Positions 17,665-26,140 are shown, counted from the stretch's first letter. The stretch is DNA of 64,000 bases from Listeria goaensis (GCF_900186125.1 NZ_FYBQ01000002.1:335384-399383), one strand, 5' to 3'. The notes: generated by a model from the sequence alone, not told the origin. Numbers and translations: made by a program.

Positions 17665-19051
17665 CTATATCACCGCTTGTTTTCTCGAAATCGTATGATG
17701 AAGGAGAATTTTTAACAGCGTTGTCAACCTCATCATTTTGTTCTTTTCGCATTCGCTCAATTTCCGCTTTTGGGTCATCGACATATGACAATACAGAAAG
17801 TTGTGTCTCTTTTGAAACAATACCGTTTAGCGCTTGCGCTGTGCCTGCTTCATCTGCAGCATTAACTGGAAGATTACGATAGAATTTAAAATTGAGTTGT
17901 TGCCACGCATCAGGTGAATTTGTTACTACGCCAACTGAAAAAACAATTTTATATAACTTCCGCAAACATTGTGTAAATTTACGTTCCTTTACTGCGGCTA
18001 AATTTCGCATTGGCAATAGTTTATATTCAAGAGAAACACCTGAGCTGTTACCCGCAAACGATTCATCGTTAATATTTGCAATCATGCTGATTTGATAGTT
18101 TAAATTCATCAACCGATCTAATAAATTTTCTTGCATTGTGTCTCCATCTGGTTTTTCGATGAATTCAACCACTGCATCTTTTGCATCTGGGTCGCTTGAA
18201 TATATCATTTGGTTTCCATCAATATTCGCTTTCGGCGTCCCGTCCTCGTTCTCTTCAAGCGCAAGACCTAATACTTTTAAATAAGCATTATCAAAGTACT
18301 CAACTTGATTTGCTTTCTGACTTAACGCTTTGTTGTGAGCATTGATAATTGTTGCAACATTGTCATTAAGCCCCTGTCTTTCTTCATTATCGAAAAATTC
18401 AACAGCGGGCACCTCACCATAAACATTCACACCCTCGCTTGAAAGCGTGTAATCGCTGTTAAATGAGTTAATTTCTGTCGCACTATAACATTGCCCTTCA
18501 AGTTCGTTATCTTCGTTATAAAAGTAGCGAATGAAATAAAGCGGACCACGTGAAATAGAATCCGAATAAATCATAAAAGACTCGAGAGGTGAGTTATACG
18601 CTATGCAAGTTTCAGATTCTTCATTCTGATACAAAAAAGCAATCGAACGTCCGAAAATACTCGATTGCTTACTTATTTCAGTTAATTTATCTTGTACAGA
18701 ATTAATGCTATTCCATAATTGCAAAGCTTCATTATTCGCTTGTTCATCTAGTGTAATTTTAGGAGGGATACCCATAAAAAATCCGTTAAATGTTTCAATA
18801 TTGTAATGTGCTAGATTCCCCACTATTCGATTGTCTGGACGATTTCCGCCTTTTTCTTGTTGAGTTAATATTTCATGGTTACCAAGATACAAATTTAACT
18901 TACTTTGATAAGATTGCACTAAACTTTGATGTGCCTTAACAAAACCCTCTAAGTCTTCACTTGTCAATTCTTCATCTGAAGGAAAAATAAATATATCTCC
19001 TTGAAGAATTGAACCTTTCCCATCAACCTTTATTCCTGTGTTTGCGATAAT
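17651..19051 (-). CDS. Portal protein (SPP1 gp6 family), probable ATT start
   Basis: 466 residues if started at ATT 19051. The conventional TTG at 18967 has no ribosome site and would give 438 residues. Upstream in the same frame, 28 further codons run back to ATT ATC GCA, preceded five bases earlier by AAAGGGGG (19064-19057) at the end of the terminase gene. The body shows SPP1 portal features: NLAHYNIETFNGFFMGIPPKI, SIFGRSIAFLYQNE and the helical stretch MRNLAAVKERKFTQCLRKL. The portal ring is the DNA entry channel and packaging motor base. Confidence 0.88.
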   Translation of the reverse strand: MIANTGIKVDGKGSILQGDIFIFPSDEELTSEDLEGFVKAHQSLVQSYQSKLNLYLGNHEILTQQEKGGNRPDNRIVGNLAHYNIETFNGFFMGIPPKITLDEQANNEALQLWNSINSVQDKLTEISKQSSIFGRSIAFLYQNEESETCIAYNSPLESFMIYSDSISRGPLYFIRYFYNEDNELEGQCYSATEINSFNSDYTLSSEGVNVYGEVPAVEFFDNEERQGLNDNVATIINAHNKALSQKANQVEYFDNAYLKVLGLALEENEDGTPKANIDGNQMIYSSDPDAKDAVVEFIEKPDGDTMQENLLDRLMNLNYQISMIANINDESFAGNSSGVSLEYKLLPMRNLAAVKERKFTQCLRKLYKIVFSVGVVTNSPDAWQQLNFKFYRNLPVNAADEAGTAQALNGIVSKETQLSVLSYVDDPKAEIERMRKEQNDEVDNAVKNSPSSYDFEKTSGDIDAEE

Positions 19052-19062
19052 GAAAACCCCCT

Positions 19063-20331
19063 TTAAAATAACGTATTTTTAACAATTGTTGCATTCGCTT
19101 TGCGCACTAGAATGGTGTAAACGAAATACCGAAGTGCGTCCATCGCATGATCATGTTCTTTTATCGGCTTATCTTCTCCACGCTGTTCTGCTTTGCTGTC
19201 CCAAATATAACTTGCGAACTCTTTAAACATATGCTTACAACTAGAATTAAACTTTATTTTCCCTGTGTTCATCGCTGTTTGCGTTTCACGAATACCATTC
19301 AGCACATCATTTACACCTTTGATAACAGTAAAACCAGCTTTTTTTAGTGCTGCTATAAATGAAGCGGCGGAAGGGTCCACAATGATTTTAGGTTTTAAAT
19401 CACCTACGAACTTCTTCAAATCATATACATACTCTTGATCATCTTGTTGTTTACTACTGTCACGACCAGAATAATAATACTCTTTGATACAGTACCAGAC
19501 ACCATTAGAAAGACCCCACAACAGAAATACAGTGGGGTTCATTGTTCCGTAGTCGCATGAAACATAATAACGCGAGAACGTCTTATTTTCGGGTATTTGA
19601 AGCGTCATAGCATCTTTATCAAAGTTATCATAAATAATGCCCTCAGAAAGCACCCACAAGCCTAGAATGTAACGCTGATAGAATACGCCTGAATACATGC
19701 GTTTATATCTATCTTTGACACTGTCGCTTAGTGAAGGGTTATCGTCCATCGTAAAATGGATATGGAGGGCATTCTTTTCTTTTAGCTTGTCTATCCATTC
19801 AAGCTTATACCAGTGATAAGGTCCATCAGGATTCATATTGAACCATAATTTAGAACCGTCTACCGAGCAACGAGCGGTTGCTTGGTTTACAAAAGATTGT
19901 GGCATAAGCGCAACTTCATCAAAGAAAAAACCCGCGCAAGTCAGACCTTGCACGAGGTCTTGGGAAGCCTCATCTTTTCCACCAAAAACAAAGAAATAGT
20001 TCGTTACACCATTTTTAGTTATTTCTAAAAGATTGTCAGTTCTGCGGTCTTTAACGTTATAGCCTCTTCCTGCCAGCATCACTTTAAGAGGTCTCACAAC
20101 ATTTCTTCTAAAACTCCCTATTGTCTTGCCAGCCATTCCAAATTGTTGTGTTTCGAAGTTATGCATCGCCCACAAAACGAATGAGAGGGACATAATTAAC
20201 GTTTTGCCTGAACGCACTGAACCATCACAAATAATCGATTCATAATCTCTTGCACCTTCATAACGCCACCAAGTCAGCACTTGTAATTGTTTACGAGAAA
20301 AAGGAGTAAATTTGAATATAGTTTTATTCAT
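19063..20331 (-). CDS. terL: Terminase large subunit (PBSX/Terminase_3 type)
   Basis: 422 residues from ATG 20331, with GAGGTG upstream; the longer in-frame start at 20397 lies inside terS. N-terminal ATPase: the P-loop variant CDGSVRSGKTLIMSLSFVLW and Walker B-like CAGFFFDEVAL. C-terminal RNase H-like nuclease: SCDYGTMNPTVF (first acidic residue), IIVDPSAASFIA (second) and DHAMDALRYFVY (third). It cuts concatemers and drives DNA into procapsids through the portal encoded next. Confidence 0.94.
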   Translation of the reverse strand: MNKTIFKFTPFSRKQLQVLTWWRYEGARDYESIICDGSVRSGKTLIMSLSFVLWAMHNFETQQFGMAGKTIGSFRRNVVRPLKVMLAGRGYNVKDRRTDNLLEITKNGVTNYFFVFGGKDEASQDLVQGLTCAGFFFDEVALMPQSFVNQATARCSVDGSKLWFNMNPDGPYHWYKLEWIDKLKEKNALHIHFTMDDNPSLSDSVKDRYKRMYSGVFYQRYILGLWVLSEGIIYDNFDKDAMTLQIPENKTFSRYYVSCDYGTMNPTVFLLWGLSNGVWYCIKEYYYSGRDSSKQQDDQEYVYDLKKFVGDLKPKIIVDPSAASFIAALKKAGFTVIKGVNDVLNGIRETQTAMNTGKIKFNSSCKHMFKEFASYIWDSKAEQRGEDKPIKEHDHAMDALRYFVYTILVRKANATIVKNTLF

Positions 20332-21097
20332 TTTCCCACACCTCATCAATCGCGTTATCAATAGCATCAATGAAACCATCGTCTTCCGCTTCTGCATCTA
20401 GATTATTTTTCATAGTTTCAGCGTTTAACTTTTCAATTTGCGCATCTAAAAGCTTCACACGTCTGTCTTGTAAATCTTTCATATCTTTGTACCCCGCACG
20501 ATCAAATAAGTCTTGTAAAATTTGCGTGCGCAACAACATAATTTCTTTCCAATCCCGATGCCAAAGCAAATCACGTCTTGAAGTTGCCACGGAACTGTCT
20601 AAATCACCTAATACTTCTTGCAGATTTTCAAGCTCCATTTCCATTTCGTCAAGTTCCTTTTTTAGTTCACCTTTTTCTTTCATCCCGCCACTTTTTCTGC
20701 CATCAATGGCGTTTCGTTTATTTTCAGTGCGCCTAATCTTAGATTTTAGATTAGTTATGTCTGCCTTCATCACCACCGTTCTTGCATCAGTAATACTTAA
20801 ATGCTCCGATGCTTCTTCATGCTTCGCCAGTTTTTCATCAATCATTCTTACTTGATTCCATAACTCAAAATAAATTAGTGAAGCATCGTCTTGCATACGT
20901 TTAGAGAGCATTTTCATTTCTGCGTCTATTTTTTCAAGTATCTTAGTATTCCTTAGCAATTTTGAAGCTGTAACATCAGCGCTTTTTTCAGCATAACCAG
21001 CAGTAATAGCCGCTTTTTTGCCATTGAAGCCATTTGTAACATAGCTTTGAGCAAATAAAGTATATTTTTCATCTGTGGTTAATTTCTTTTTTGTCAT
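20324..21097 (-). CDS. terS: Terminase small subunit
   Basis: 257 residues. The N-terminal DNA-binding region matches the Terminase_2 family: LFAQSYVTNGFNGKKAAITA, then GYAEKSADVTASKLLRN. A long coiled coil (about 95-170) supports oligomerisation. It recognises the packaging site and recruits TerL. It overlaps TerL by eight bases. Confidence 0.9.
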   Translation of the reverse strand: MTKKKLTTDEKYTLFAQSYVTNGFNGKKAAITAGYAEKSADVTASKLLRNTKILEKIDAEMKMLSKRMQDDASLIYFELWNQVRMIDEKLAKHEEASEHLSITDARTVVMKADITNLKSKIRRTENKRNAIDGRKSGGMKEKGELKKELDEMEMELENLQEVLGDLDSSVATSRRDLLWHRDWKEIMLLRTQILQDLFDRAGYKDMKDLQDRRVKLLDAQIEKLNAETMKNNLDAEAEDDGFIDAIDNAIDEVWENE

Positions 21098-21138
21098 TAC
21101 ATATCACCACGCCTCCTTATCAATCATTTCACCGTGCG

Positions 21139-21342
21139 CTAAACAGGCACTTCCACATATCCATATCCGTTGCATTTTTTGCATGTGATGCGATCGCTTT
21201 TCACTAGTTCTAGTAATGATAAAGTATTAGCTTTAAATATCTTTCCTTTGCCGTAGCACGTACCACATTTGACAAGCGCCATTTTCGGATACGCGACTAT
21301 TCCACTTTCAAAGTCTGCACGCATCATGTGTTCGAAGTTCAT
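21139..21342 (-). CDS. Small zinc-ribbon protein before the terminase
   Basis: 67 residues from ATG 21342; AAGGAG lies eight bases upstream, and the ATG at 21351 is part of that site. Two CxxC knuckles, VKCGTCYGKG and ITCKKCNGYG, resemble the DnaJ zinc-finger repeat and could bind one zinc. Function unknown. It would be the first gene of the late operon, with a terminator hairpin directly upstream (21361-21390). Confidence 0.75.
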   Translation of the reverse strand: MNFEHMMRADFESGIVAYPKMALVKCGTCYGKGKIFKANTLSLLELVKSDRITCKKCNGYGYVEVPV

Positions 21343-21360
21343 TTCGATCATCTCCTTGCA

Positions 21361-21390
21361 TAATAAAAAGCCCTGTGTGAACAGGACTTT
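21361..21390 (-). terminator. Terminator immediately upstream of the late operon
   Basis: On the minus strand AAAGTCCTGT (390-381) pairs with ACAGGGCTTT (376-367), followed by TTTTATTA. The T run ends only about four bases before the ribosome site of the first late gene, leaving no room for a promoter after it. A weak promoter (TTGGAC, 17 bp, TACAAA; 21475-21447) lies about 60 bp upstream. This looks like a terminated leader that late transcription must read through. Confidence 0.7.
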
Positions 21391-21446
21391 CTAAATTTAT
21401 ATTGCCCTTCCGTGGGACACTTCTTCGAGAGGTGTTGGAGGTTCTA

Positions 21447-21475
21447 TTTGTAAACTAATCGATGTAACAGTCCAA
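21447..21475 (-). promoter_or_regulatory. Candidate late promoter
   Basis: TTGGAC at 21475-21470, 17-bp spacer, TACAAA at 21452-21447 on the minus strand. Weak matches to consensus are expected for an activator-dependent phage late promoter. The ArpU-like regulator at 22764-23339 is the obvious candidate activator. Confidence 0.35.
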
Positions 21476-21484
21476 TCAATGCTT

Positions 21485-21506
21485 AAAAAACCCTTGCGAA
21501 TGCAAG
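21485..21506 (-). terminator. Short terminator after the 54-residue membrane protein gene
   Basis: CTTGC-ATTC-GCAAG followed by GGTTTTTTAA on the minus strand, right after the stop at 21515. The stem is only five G+C-containing pairs, so it may be partial. Confidence 0.5.
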
Positions 21507-21514
21507 CTCTTCAT

Positions 21515-21679
21515 TTAACGTTTTCTATGTTTCCTGTTAATCCATCTCAATGTTAGACGTACTTCAATAACTGAACAAGTTAGTAATACCAACTCCGCTA
21601 TTATTAATTGTGTCCAAGATATATTTATTAACCCAACAATCTTTCCAAGTATTACTCCTAATCCAATTAGTAATAGCAC
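21515..21679 (-). CDS. Small membrane protein, 54 residues
   Basis: GTG start at 21679, with GAGGTGAGATGAC upstream. The product begins with a hydrophobic segment (LLLIGLGVILGKIVGLI), has a second one (LIIAELVLLTCSVIEV) and ends in a basic tail (RWINRKHRKR). No known family. It is the last gene before the late-operon leader and is encoded next to another membrane-anchored protein (21691-22287), whose stop region overlaps its ribosome site. Confidence 0.65.
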   Translation of the reverse strand: MLLLIGLGVILGKIVGLINISWTQLIIAELVLLTCSVIEVRLTLRWINRKHRKR

Positions 21680-21690
21680 GTCATCTCACC

Positions 21691-22287
21691 TCATATTTCA
21701 TAACCTGTTTTTTTAAGCGCCTTTACGATTTCTTCTTGAATCTGAATAAAAAGCTCTTCTTTTTCAGTGAAATCATTAATCTTAACACGAATTATATCTA
21801 TCGGATCTATCTTATATCCTGTAAAATCAAACTTCAAGCTAGCTATTAAGTTTGCTATATATACCATCAACTTATAATTTTCCGCGCTTTCTTCCTGAGT
21901 TTTCCCAAAGTTTACTTTTATTTTGTTCTCTACCTTATCCGACACGTATGTATGTTGGAACATCATCGCTAAGATTGCAACAGTTTTAGGAGAGCCGTAC
22001 ATTAATGCTTTTTTCTGCATATCACTCAAATATCTCACGCCTTCTTTTCCAGTCATCTTCTGTGTAAATTTCTCCATATCAGTAAAAGCAGAAACCCAAT
22101 CTCCAAATATATTAGCCAACTCTTCTCCCCGTAGTTCCCTAAAAAAAGATTCCCTTTGAATATCTAGTTCGTTTTCTTTTCTGTTGTCCTCCACAGTAAT
22201 GGCTTTATAAATTTCCGGCAATCCCTTAGCCCAGTATCCAATAAATGTTAACGCTGCTAAAATAAGTATCAAAATAAATGTTTGCAT
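21691..22287 (-). CDS. N-terminally membrane-anchored protein of unknown function
   Basis: 198 residues: one N-terminal transmembrane segment (FILILILAALTFIGYWA), then a cytoplasmic helical domain of about 170 residues (RESFFRELRGEELANIFGDW and later FTGYKIDPIDIIRVKINDF). I do not recognise the family. It lies between the late regulator and terminase, outside both the early and structural sets, and is separated from the upstream gene by a terminator. That is a typical place for a moron gene expressed on its own; superinfection exclusion is one possibility, with no direct support. Confidence 0.75.
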   Translation of the reverse strand: MQTFILILILAALTFIGYWAKGLPEIYKAITVEDNRKENELDIQRESFFRELRGEELANIFGDWVSAFTDMEKFTQKMTGKEGVRYLSDMQKKALMYGSPKTVAILAMMFQHTYVSDKVENKIKVNFGKTQEESAENYKLMVYIANLIASLKFDFTGYKIDPIDIIRVKINDFTEKEELFIQIQEEIVKALKKTGYEI

Positions 22288-22322
22288 CCTAAACCACCCT
22301 TTTTATTTTTACTATACCAAGC

Positions 22323-22353
22323 AAAAACCTCCTGTTCAACTATAAACAGGAGG
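22323..22353 (-). terminator. Terminator after the late-regulator transcript
   Basis: CCTCCTGTT (353-345) and AACAGGAGG (336-328) form a perfect nine-base stem on the minus strand, followed by TTTTTGC. It lies between the 41-residue gene and the membrane-anchored gene 21691-22287. Confidence 0.75.
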
Positions 22354-22517
22354 AAAAAGGTAGTTTCCGCGTGCATGTTTTACATCCAGCGCGGATAGGA
22401 TGCGGACATAAAGTGGTATTAGACGATACAACAGATACTCTACCACCTTGCCCACATTAAAACAAAACCACGTATACTAAATGATTGACGAAAGGAACAG
22501 GCGATTGTCTGCCCCTT

Positions 22518-22643
22518 TTATTTTAAAGCCATTCGTTTTTGACTTAAGCAGTGACATGTTCCAAATAAATTCACTTGTAACCATGATACCGCATAGCGAT
22601 TACCTGTTTCGTCACTGTACTTTGTGATGTGATGTTTCAGCAT
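22518..22643 (-). CDS. Small conserved Listeria phage protein, 41 residues
   Basis: ATG 22643 with AGGAGGG seven bases upstream. Sequence starts MLKHHITKYSDETGNRYAVS and continues with WLQVNLFGTCHCLSQKR, a pattern I remember from small unannotated genes next to the late regulator in A118-type phages. No known function. The 230 bp downstream to 22288 holds only hairpins, including GTGGTA...TACCAC at 22413-22446. Confidence 0.65.
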   Translation of the reverse strand: MLKHHITKYSDETGNRYAVSWLQVNLFGTCHCLSQKRMALK

Positions 22644-22763
22644 TTTTCATCCCTCCTAACATGATGTAGCATAATCCACCTAAAAGCTTCATGAAAATAG
22701 CTTATAATGTAAATATGCTAAAACTACTTCTCGTATATAGGTGGCAGGTGTGCGACAAAAATT

Positions 22764-23339
22764 TCAACAAATCGCCATACAAAATAGACTTTGGTCAACC
22801 TGATTTTGAATTTTCTCTTTCCCGCGCTTCAAGTACACTCTTACGGAGCGAATGCTTATTTCTAATTCATCGGCAATTTGAGAATAGGACATACAACTTT
22901 CGTGATGCATCAAAAAAATTTTTTTCTCTTGATCTGACATCGTGGACATAGCATCTTCAATTTTAATTTTATCCCAATCACTTATTGCTGGTTTATCTTC
23001 TTCAATCATAAAAGCATTACCGTGTTCTTGTGTAAACCATTGTCGCATGATTTCAACATTTGTAACAGATACTTCTCTTTGAATTCCAGAACGCCTGTGA
23101 ATTGCCCTACGCGGATTAGGCTCATGCCCCAACTTCATATATTCGATTGCGTACTCCAAGCTATCAATCATGCTGTTTACAATTCTCAACGTTGCATCTT
23201 CGCTAAGACTATCTCTCATCTTTTTTTGTCCGGGCGATGGAGGTAATGGCTTTTTTGCATCTCTAACTTTTAGTAGATTAGCTTTATACTGTTTCGCTTC
23301 GTCTAAAGCTCCTCTGTACTCATTAATTAATTTATTCAT
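22764..23339 (-). CDS. ArpU/sigma-70 region 4-like late gene regulator
   Basis: 191 residues. The C-terminal part has a sigma region 4-type helix-turn-helix: MSDQEKKIFLMHHESCMSYS, then QIADELEISIRSVRVYLKRG. An N-terminal region (LINEYRGALDEAKQYKANLL, and the basic PRRAIHRRSG) is shared with ArpU-type proteins. In the related phage of L. monocytogenes 10403S a gene in this place (llgA) activates late genes; I infer the same role. It is the last gene of the early transcript, before the terminators and the late leader. Confidence 0.82.
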   Translation of the reverse strand: MNKLINEYRGALDEAKQYKANLLKVRDAKKPLPPSPGQKKMRDSLSEDATLRIVNSMIDSLEYAIEYMKLGHEPNPRRAIHRRSGIQREVSVTNVEIMRQWFTQEHGNAFMIEEDKPAISDWDKIKIEDAMSTMSDQEKKIFLMHHESCMSYSQIADELEISIRSVRVYLKRGKEKIQNQVDQSLFCMAIC

Positions 23340-23370
23340 GCAAATACATTCCTTTCCTTTGTAAAATAAA

Positions 23371-23410
23371 AAGGACGCTAGAAACGGCGGGTATGCCTTC
23401 TAACGTCCTT
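23371..23410. terminator. Hairpin terminator/attenuator before the late regulator
   Basis: AAGGACGTTAGAA and TTCTAGCGTCCTT pair (minus strand, 410-398 and 383-371) and are followed by TTTTATTTT. It stands just upstream of the ribosome site of the ArpU-like gene, so early transcription must pass it to express the late regulator. The A run on the other side makes it usable from the plus strand as well. Confidence 0.75.
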
Positions 23411-23430
23411 CGATTTTTTCGACCAGACTT

Positions 23431-23589
23431 TTATTTATGCAATTTTATGGTTTCTTTCTTTTCTGCTGTAGTAGGTTTTCCATTGTTCCAACCAATCGTT
23501 GTTTGGCCAAAGCCGTTTCGTGGTGGCTCTATAAAAGTTTCTTTTCCATCAACGTAAATATATACGCCATTTTGAACTTTTTTCTCCAA
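23431..23589 (-). CDS. DUF3954-like small protein
   Basis: About 52 residues if the TTG at 23589 is used, which has TGGGGG nine bases upstream; an upstream TTG at 23625 is in frame but lacks a ribosome site. Pattern NGVYIYVDGKETFIEPPRNG followed by GQTTIGWNNGKP is close to the DUF3954 family found before late regulators in Firmicute phages. Function unknown. Confidence 0.6.
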   Translation of the reverse strand: MEKKVQNGVYIYVDGKETFIEPPRNGFGQTTIGWNNGKPTTAEKKETIKLHK

Positions 23590-23692
23590 ATCATAACGCC
23601 CCCATGCTATAATAGACTTGTTCAAATCCTATTTGGCTGGGGCGCATGCTCTGGCTTTTTTTATTTCTCTTTCTTATTTAATAAATCACTTA

Positions 23693-23920
23693 TTAAAGTC
23701 GGCACTCATTAACCTCCTGTTCATTAACCCACTTTATTAATTTTTGTAAGACGAGGTTTTTATTTTCGATGCGGCACCAAGCAATTGAAAATTGAACATC
23801 ATTATTTGCATAATTCAGAGCTGGCAATACTTCAAATTTATACTTTCTAACTAATTCTTTTAAGCTAATAAGTAAATATTCTTCTGTTTCAGACAGTTCT
23901 TTTTTGCTTGATTCTTTCAT
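23693..23920 (-). CDS. Small phage protein, 75 residues
   Basis: Good AAAGGAG upstream of ATG 23920. Helical N-terminus (ELSETEEYLLISLKELVRKY) then FEVLPALNYANNDVQFSIAW and a helical end. No recognised family; part of the early operon after ssb. Confidence 0.65.
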   Translation of the reverse strand: MKESSKKELSETEEYLLISLKELVRKYKFEVLPALNYANNDVQFSIAWCRIENKNLVLQKLIKWVNEQEVNECRL

Positions 23921-23957
23921 TTTGAAACTCCTTTCTCAATAAATAAACTTGCTAACT

Positions 23958-24413
23958 TTAGAACGGTAAATCATCGTCACTAATATCAATCGGCTTAGAA
24001 TCACTAGAATAAGCTTGTTTTTGATGTTTTTCTTGTTTGTTTGATGAATCACCTTGGTTTTGTTTAAAATCGCTAGAAAAGCCTCCTTGTGCGTTCTTCG
24101 GCTCTAAGAACTGTACACTTTCCGCAACGACTTCGGTTACATAGACGCGCTTTCCGTCTTGCCCTTCGTAATTACGTGTTTGAACTCGACCGTCAATACC
24201 AGCAAGACTTCCTTTTTTTAGGAAATTCGCTACGTTTTCAGCGGGTTTTCTCCAAACAACAATATTTATAAAATCTGCATCACGTTCCCCTTGTTGGTTT
24301 GTAAATGTGCGGTTTACTGCAAGTGTAAATGTCGCGACTGCAACGCCAGAAGGTGTATATTTAAGTTCTGGGTCTTTCGTCAAGCGTCCTACTAAAATGA
24401 CACGGTTCATCAT
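23958..24413 (-). CDS. ssb: Single-stranded DNA-binding protein
   Basis: 151 residues: an OB-fold of about 105 residues ([40 protein letters not shown]) with a disordered linker and the conserved acidic tip DDDLPF that recruits partner proteins. It protects single strands during phage replication and recombination alongside the ERF protein at 29463. Its start overlaps the stop of the small gene upstream. Confidence 0.96.
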   Translation of the reverse strand: MMNRVILVGRLTKDPELKYTPSGVAVATFTLAVNRTFTNQQGERDADFINIVVWRKPAENVANFLKKGSLAGIDGRVQTRNYEGQDGKRVYVTEVVAESVQFLEPKNAQGGFSSDFKQNQGDSSNKQEKHQKQAYSSDSKPIDISDDDLPF

Positions 24414-24565
24414 GATTTATCAACCTCTTTTGATGCTCCAGATTTTCGATGCTGAATAAACATCTTGTCTTTCAAATTCTTAACGATAAGCCATTCGCTA
24501 CAATTTAGACCATTTTGTTCTAAAAATTGACTCTGTGCCACAGTGGGCTTTTTGCCGAGTTTCAT
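24410..24565 (-). CDS. DUF6906-like small protein, 51 residues
   Basis: ATG 24565, stop TGA at 24412-24410 overlapping the ssb start. [20 protein letters not shown] then [20 protein letters not shown] fits the DUF6906 pattern (KPT..Q, W.V.KN, IVHR) as I remember it. Function unknown; common in Firmicute phage early regions. Confidence 0.7.
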   Translation of the reverse strand: MKLGKKPTVAQSQFLEQNGLNCSEWLIVKNLKDKMFIQHRKSGASKEVDKS

Positions 24566-25023
24566 TCCGATTCCACCTCCAAGCTCAATAATCGAGTGAT
24601 TTCATAAGACGTATGACCGTCCCACTCAGGCGCTCTGTCGAATTCGGGCACTTTGAAATAGTCCCAATATATGTTCTGATAGTGATACGTATACCACCCT
24701 TCTTGTGTTTTGATTCCGCAAATGAAATAATTATGGAATTTCGAACCGTCAAAATGGACTTTCGATTTAAATGCCAAATCTGGATGCTGATTACAAATGA
24801 TTGAAAATAAAATCATTCTGTGAAAATACAAATCATCAAATGTGTGTGATCCATCGCTAATATTTGATTTATCATCTAAGTTGGCGATTTGTTCGTTTAT
24901 TGATTCGGTTGATTCATTCACTTGTTCTTTTCGCTCCTTTTCGCTTTTAACATATTTCGCTATATAGGTTAGTGCAATGACTGCAACTATTGCATTTAGA
25001 ACGGCTAAGAGTACTCCTCCCAT
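24562..25023 (-). CDS. WDGH-domain protein with N-terminal membrane anchor
   Basis: 153 residues: one N-terminal transmembrane helix (LAVLNAIVAVIALTYIA), a short coiled coil, then a soluble domain with VHFDGSKFHNYFICGIKTQE and the sequence PEWDGHTSYEITRLL. The WDGH motif is the name of a phage-associated domain. Its role is unknown. Overlaps the next gene by four bases. Confidence 0.72.
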   Translation of the reverse strand: MGGVLLAVLNAIVAVIALTYIAKYVKSEKERKEQVNESTESINEQIANLDDKSNISDGSHTFDDLYFHRMILFSIICNQHPDLAFKSKVHFDGSKFHNYFICGIKTQEGWYTYHYQNIYWDYFKVPEFDRAPEWDGHTSYEITRLLSLEVESE

Positions 25024-25025
25024 TA

Positions 25026-25412
25026 TTATCCCTCCACAACTTTATAATGTATACCATTTACTAACAAAGAACAGACGCTGTAATAATAACCGCCATTGCC
25101 ATTGTCCGCCCAACATTCTGCATTAGCGACCACATTATTGTTGTGATATATTGTTACGGTAGCGCAATTAGTAGTAGTTCCTGATAAAAGAGAAGTGTAT
25201 GAACCTGTGAAACGCGGCTCTGATATATCTGTTATCGCTGCATCTAGTTTCACATTTGTAAATTCCCCATCTGCACAAGCGCAACAATCCCACTCGCTAC
25301 ACACGACTGTAATCTTAGTGCCGTCCTCTAAAATTAGTTTATCGGGTGTCCATTCCACTATGCGTTTGTACAACAAATTTTCTTTTAATTTATCGAATTT
25401 TTCATATGCCAT
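25026..25412 (-). CDS. DUF7448-like phage protein
   Basis: 128 residues. Pattern WTPDKLILEDGTKITVVCSE then WDCCACADGEF, and a beta-rich C-terminal half (GYYYSVCSLLVNGIHY) resembles the DUF7448 family from phages. The cysteine-rich WDCCACADG is unusual and could bind metal. Function unknown. Confidence 0.65.
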   Translation of the reverse strand: MAYEKFDKLKENLLYKRIVEWTPDKLILEDGTKITVVCSEWDCCACADGEFTNVKLDAAITDISEPRFTGSYTSLLSGTTTNCATVTIYHNNNVVANAECWADNGNGGYYYSVCSLLVNGIHYKVVEG

Positions 25413-25760
25413 TTATTCCGCCTCCAAAATCTCATAATCATTGGCTTTCAAGTCCTTTTTACGGACTTTTAGAATATCGCCGTCTTTAAAAATGTAAATC
25501 ATTCCATGTTTGGGTGATATAACGATTTCTTCATTTCCATGCTGATAGTATTTTTTAAAATCACTAGCTCCGCCGCGTGCATCTTCTTTTCGAATTCGCT
25601 TGTAAGCTTCATCGATTGTTTCGCCTTTTCGCTTGGGATAGAGAGTAGGTTTAGCCCTTCCGAATCTGTACAGCATGTCTGCATACGCCCACCCCGTTAC
25701 CATATCCGCTTTATAATGCACGGCCTCATAATCGTTTATGATTGTTTGACGTACTTTCAT
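25413..25760 (-). CDS. Hypothetical early phage protein
   Basis: 115 residues from ATG 25760, which overlaps the upstream stop as ATGA and has TTGGAG before it; the longer in-frame start at 25793 lies inside the YopX gene. Contains KADMVTGWAYADMLYRFGRA and an ending KDGDILKVRKKDLKANDYEI. No recognised domain. Tightly coupled to its neighbours in the early operon. Confidence 0.65.
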   Translation of the reverse strand: MKVRQTIINDYEAVHYKADMVTGWAYADMLYRFGRAKPTLYPKRKGETIDEAYKRIRKEDARGGASDFKKYYQHGNEEIVISPKHGMIYIFKDGDILKVRKKDLKANDYEILEAE

Positions 25761-26140
25761 CTTTTCGACTCCAACAACTCTGGATTTTGCCATTTATTGC
25801 CCCTAATCTCGATATCGTCTGTCACTTCCCATAAGTCCTCAGCCACGTTTTCCCACTCGTATATAAATTTACCTTCATCGAATATCACAACACCCCAACA
25901 TTCACTATAATCGTCCCAACCGATGTCCCCTTCAAAAATCTTCTTGCCGTTTTTGTCGTGCAAGCCTGTGTATTGCATCAACTCGATGCTATCTATACAA
26001 GGATAAAATCCGTGCGCTTTCCCGTGCTCGTCTCGACTTTCTAAGTAACCTAAATGACCGCCGTCGTCAAAGGTTAGTTCTTTAACTGTTTGTAACGTTC
26101 CAGATTCGTCATGCCAAACTCTAAACTCAATCTCTCTCAT
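25757..26140 (-). CDS. YopX family protein
   Basis: 127 residues. REIEFRVWHDESGTLQTVKE at the start, MQYTGLHDKNGKKIFEGDIG in the middle and EIRGNKWQNPELL at the end are the YopX family hallmarks. YopX proteins are frequent in Firmicute prophages; their function is unknown. Confidence 0.92.
   Translation of the reverse strand: MREIEFRVWHDESGTLQTVKELTFDDGGHLGYLESRDEHGKAHGFYPCIDSIELMQYTGLHDKNGKKIFEGDIGWDDYSECWGVVIFDEGKFIYEWENVAEDLWEVTDDIEIRGNKWQNPELLESKR

Noticed and set aside
22395..22460. tRNA-like stretch (GGTGGTAGAGTATCTG on the minus strand)
   Set aside because: No acceptor stem pairing, no T-arm GTTCGA and no CCA context; only a GTGGTA/TACCAC hairpin is supported.
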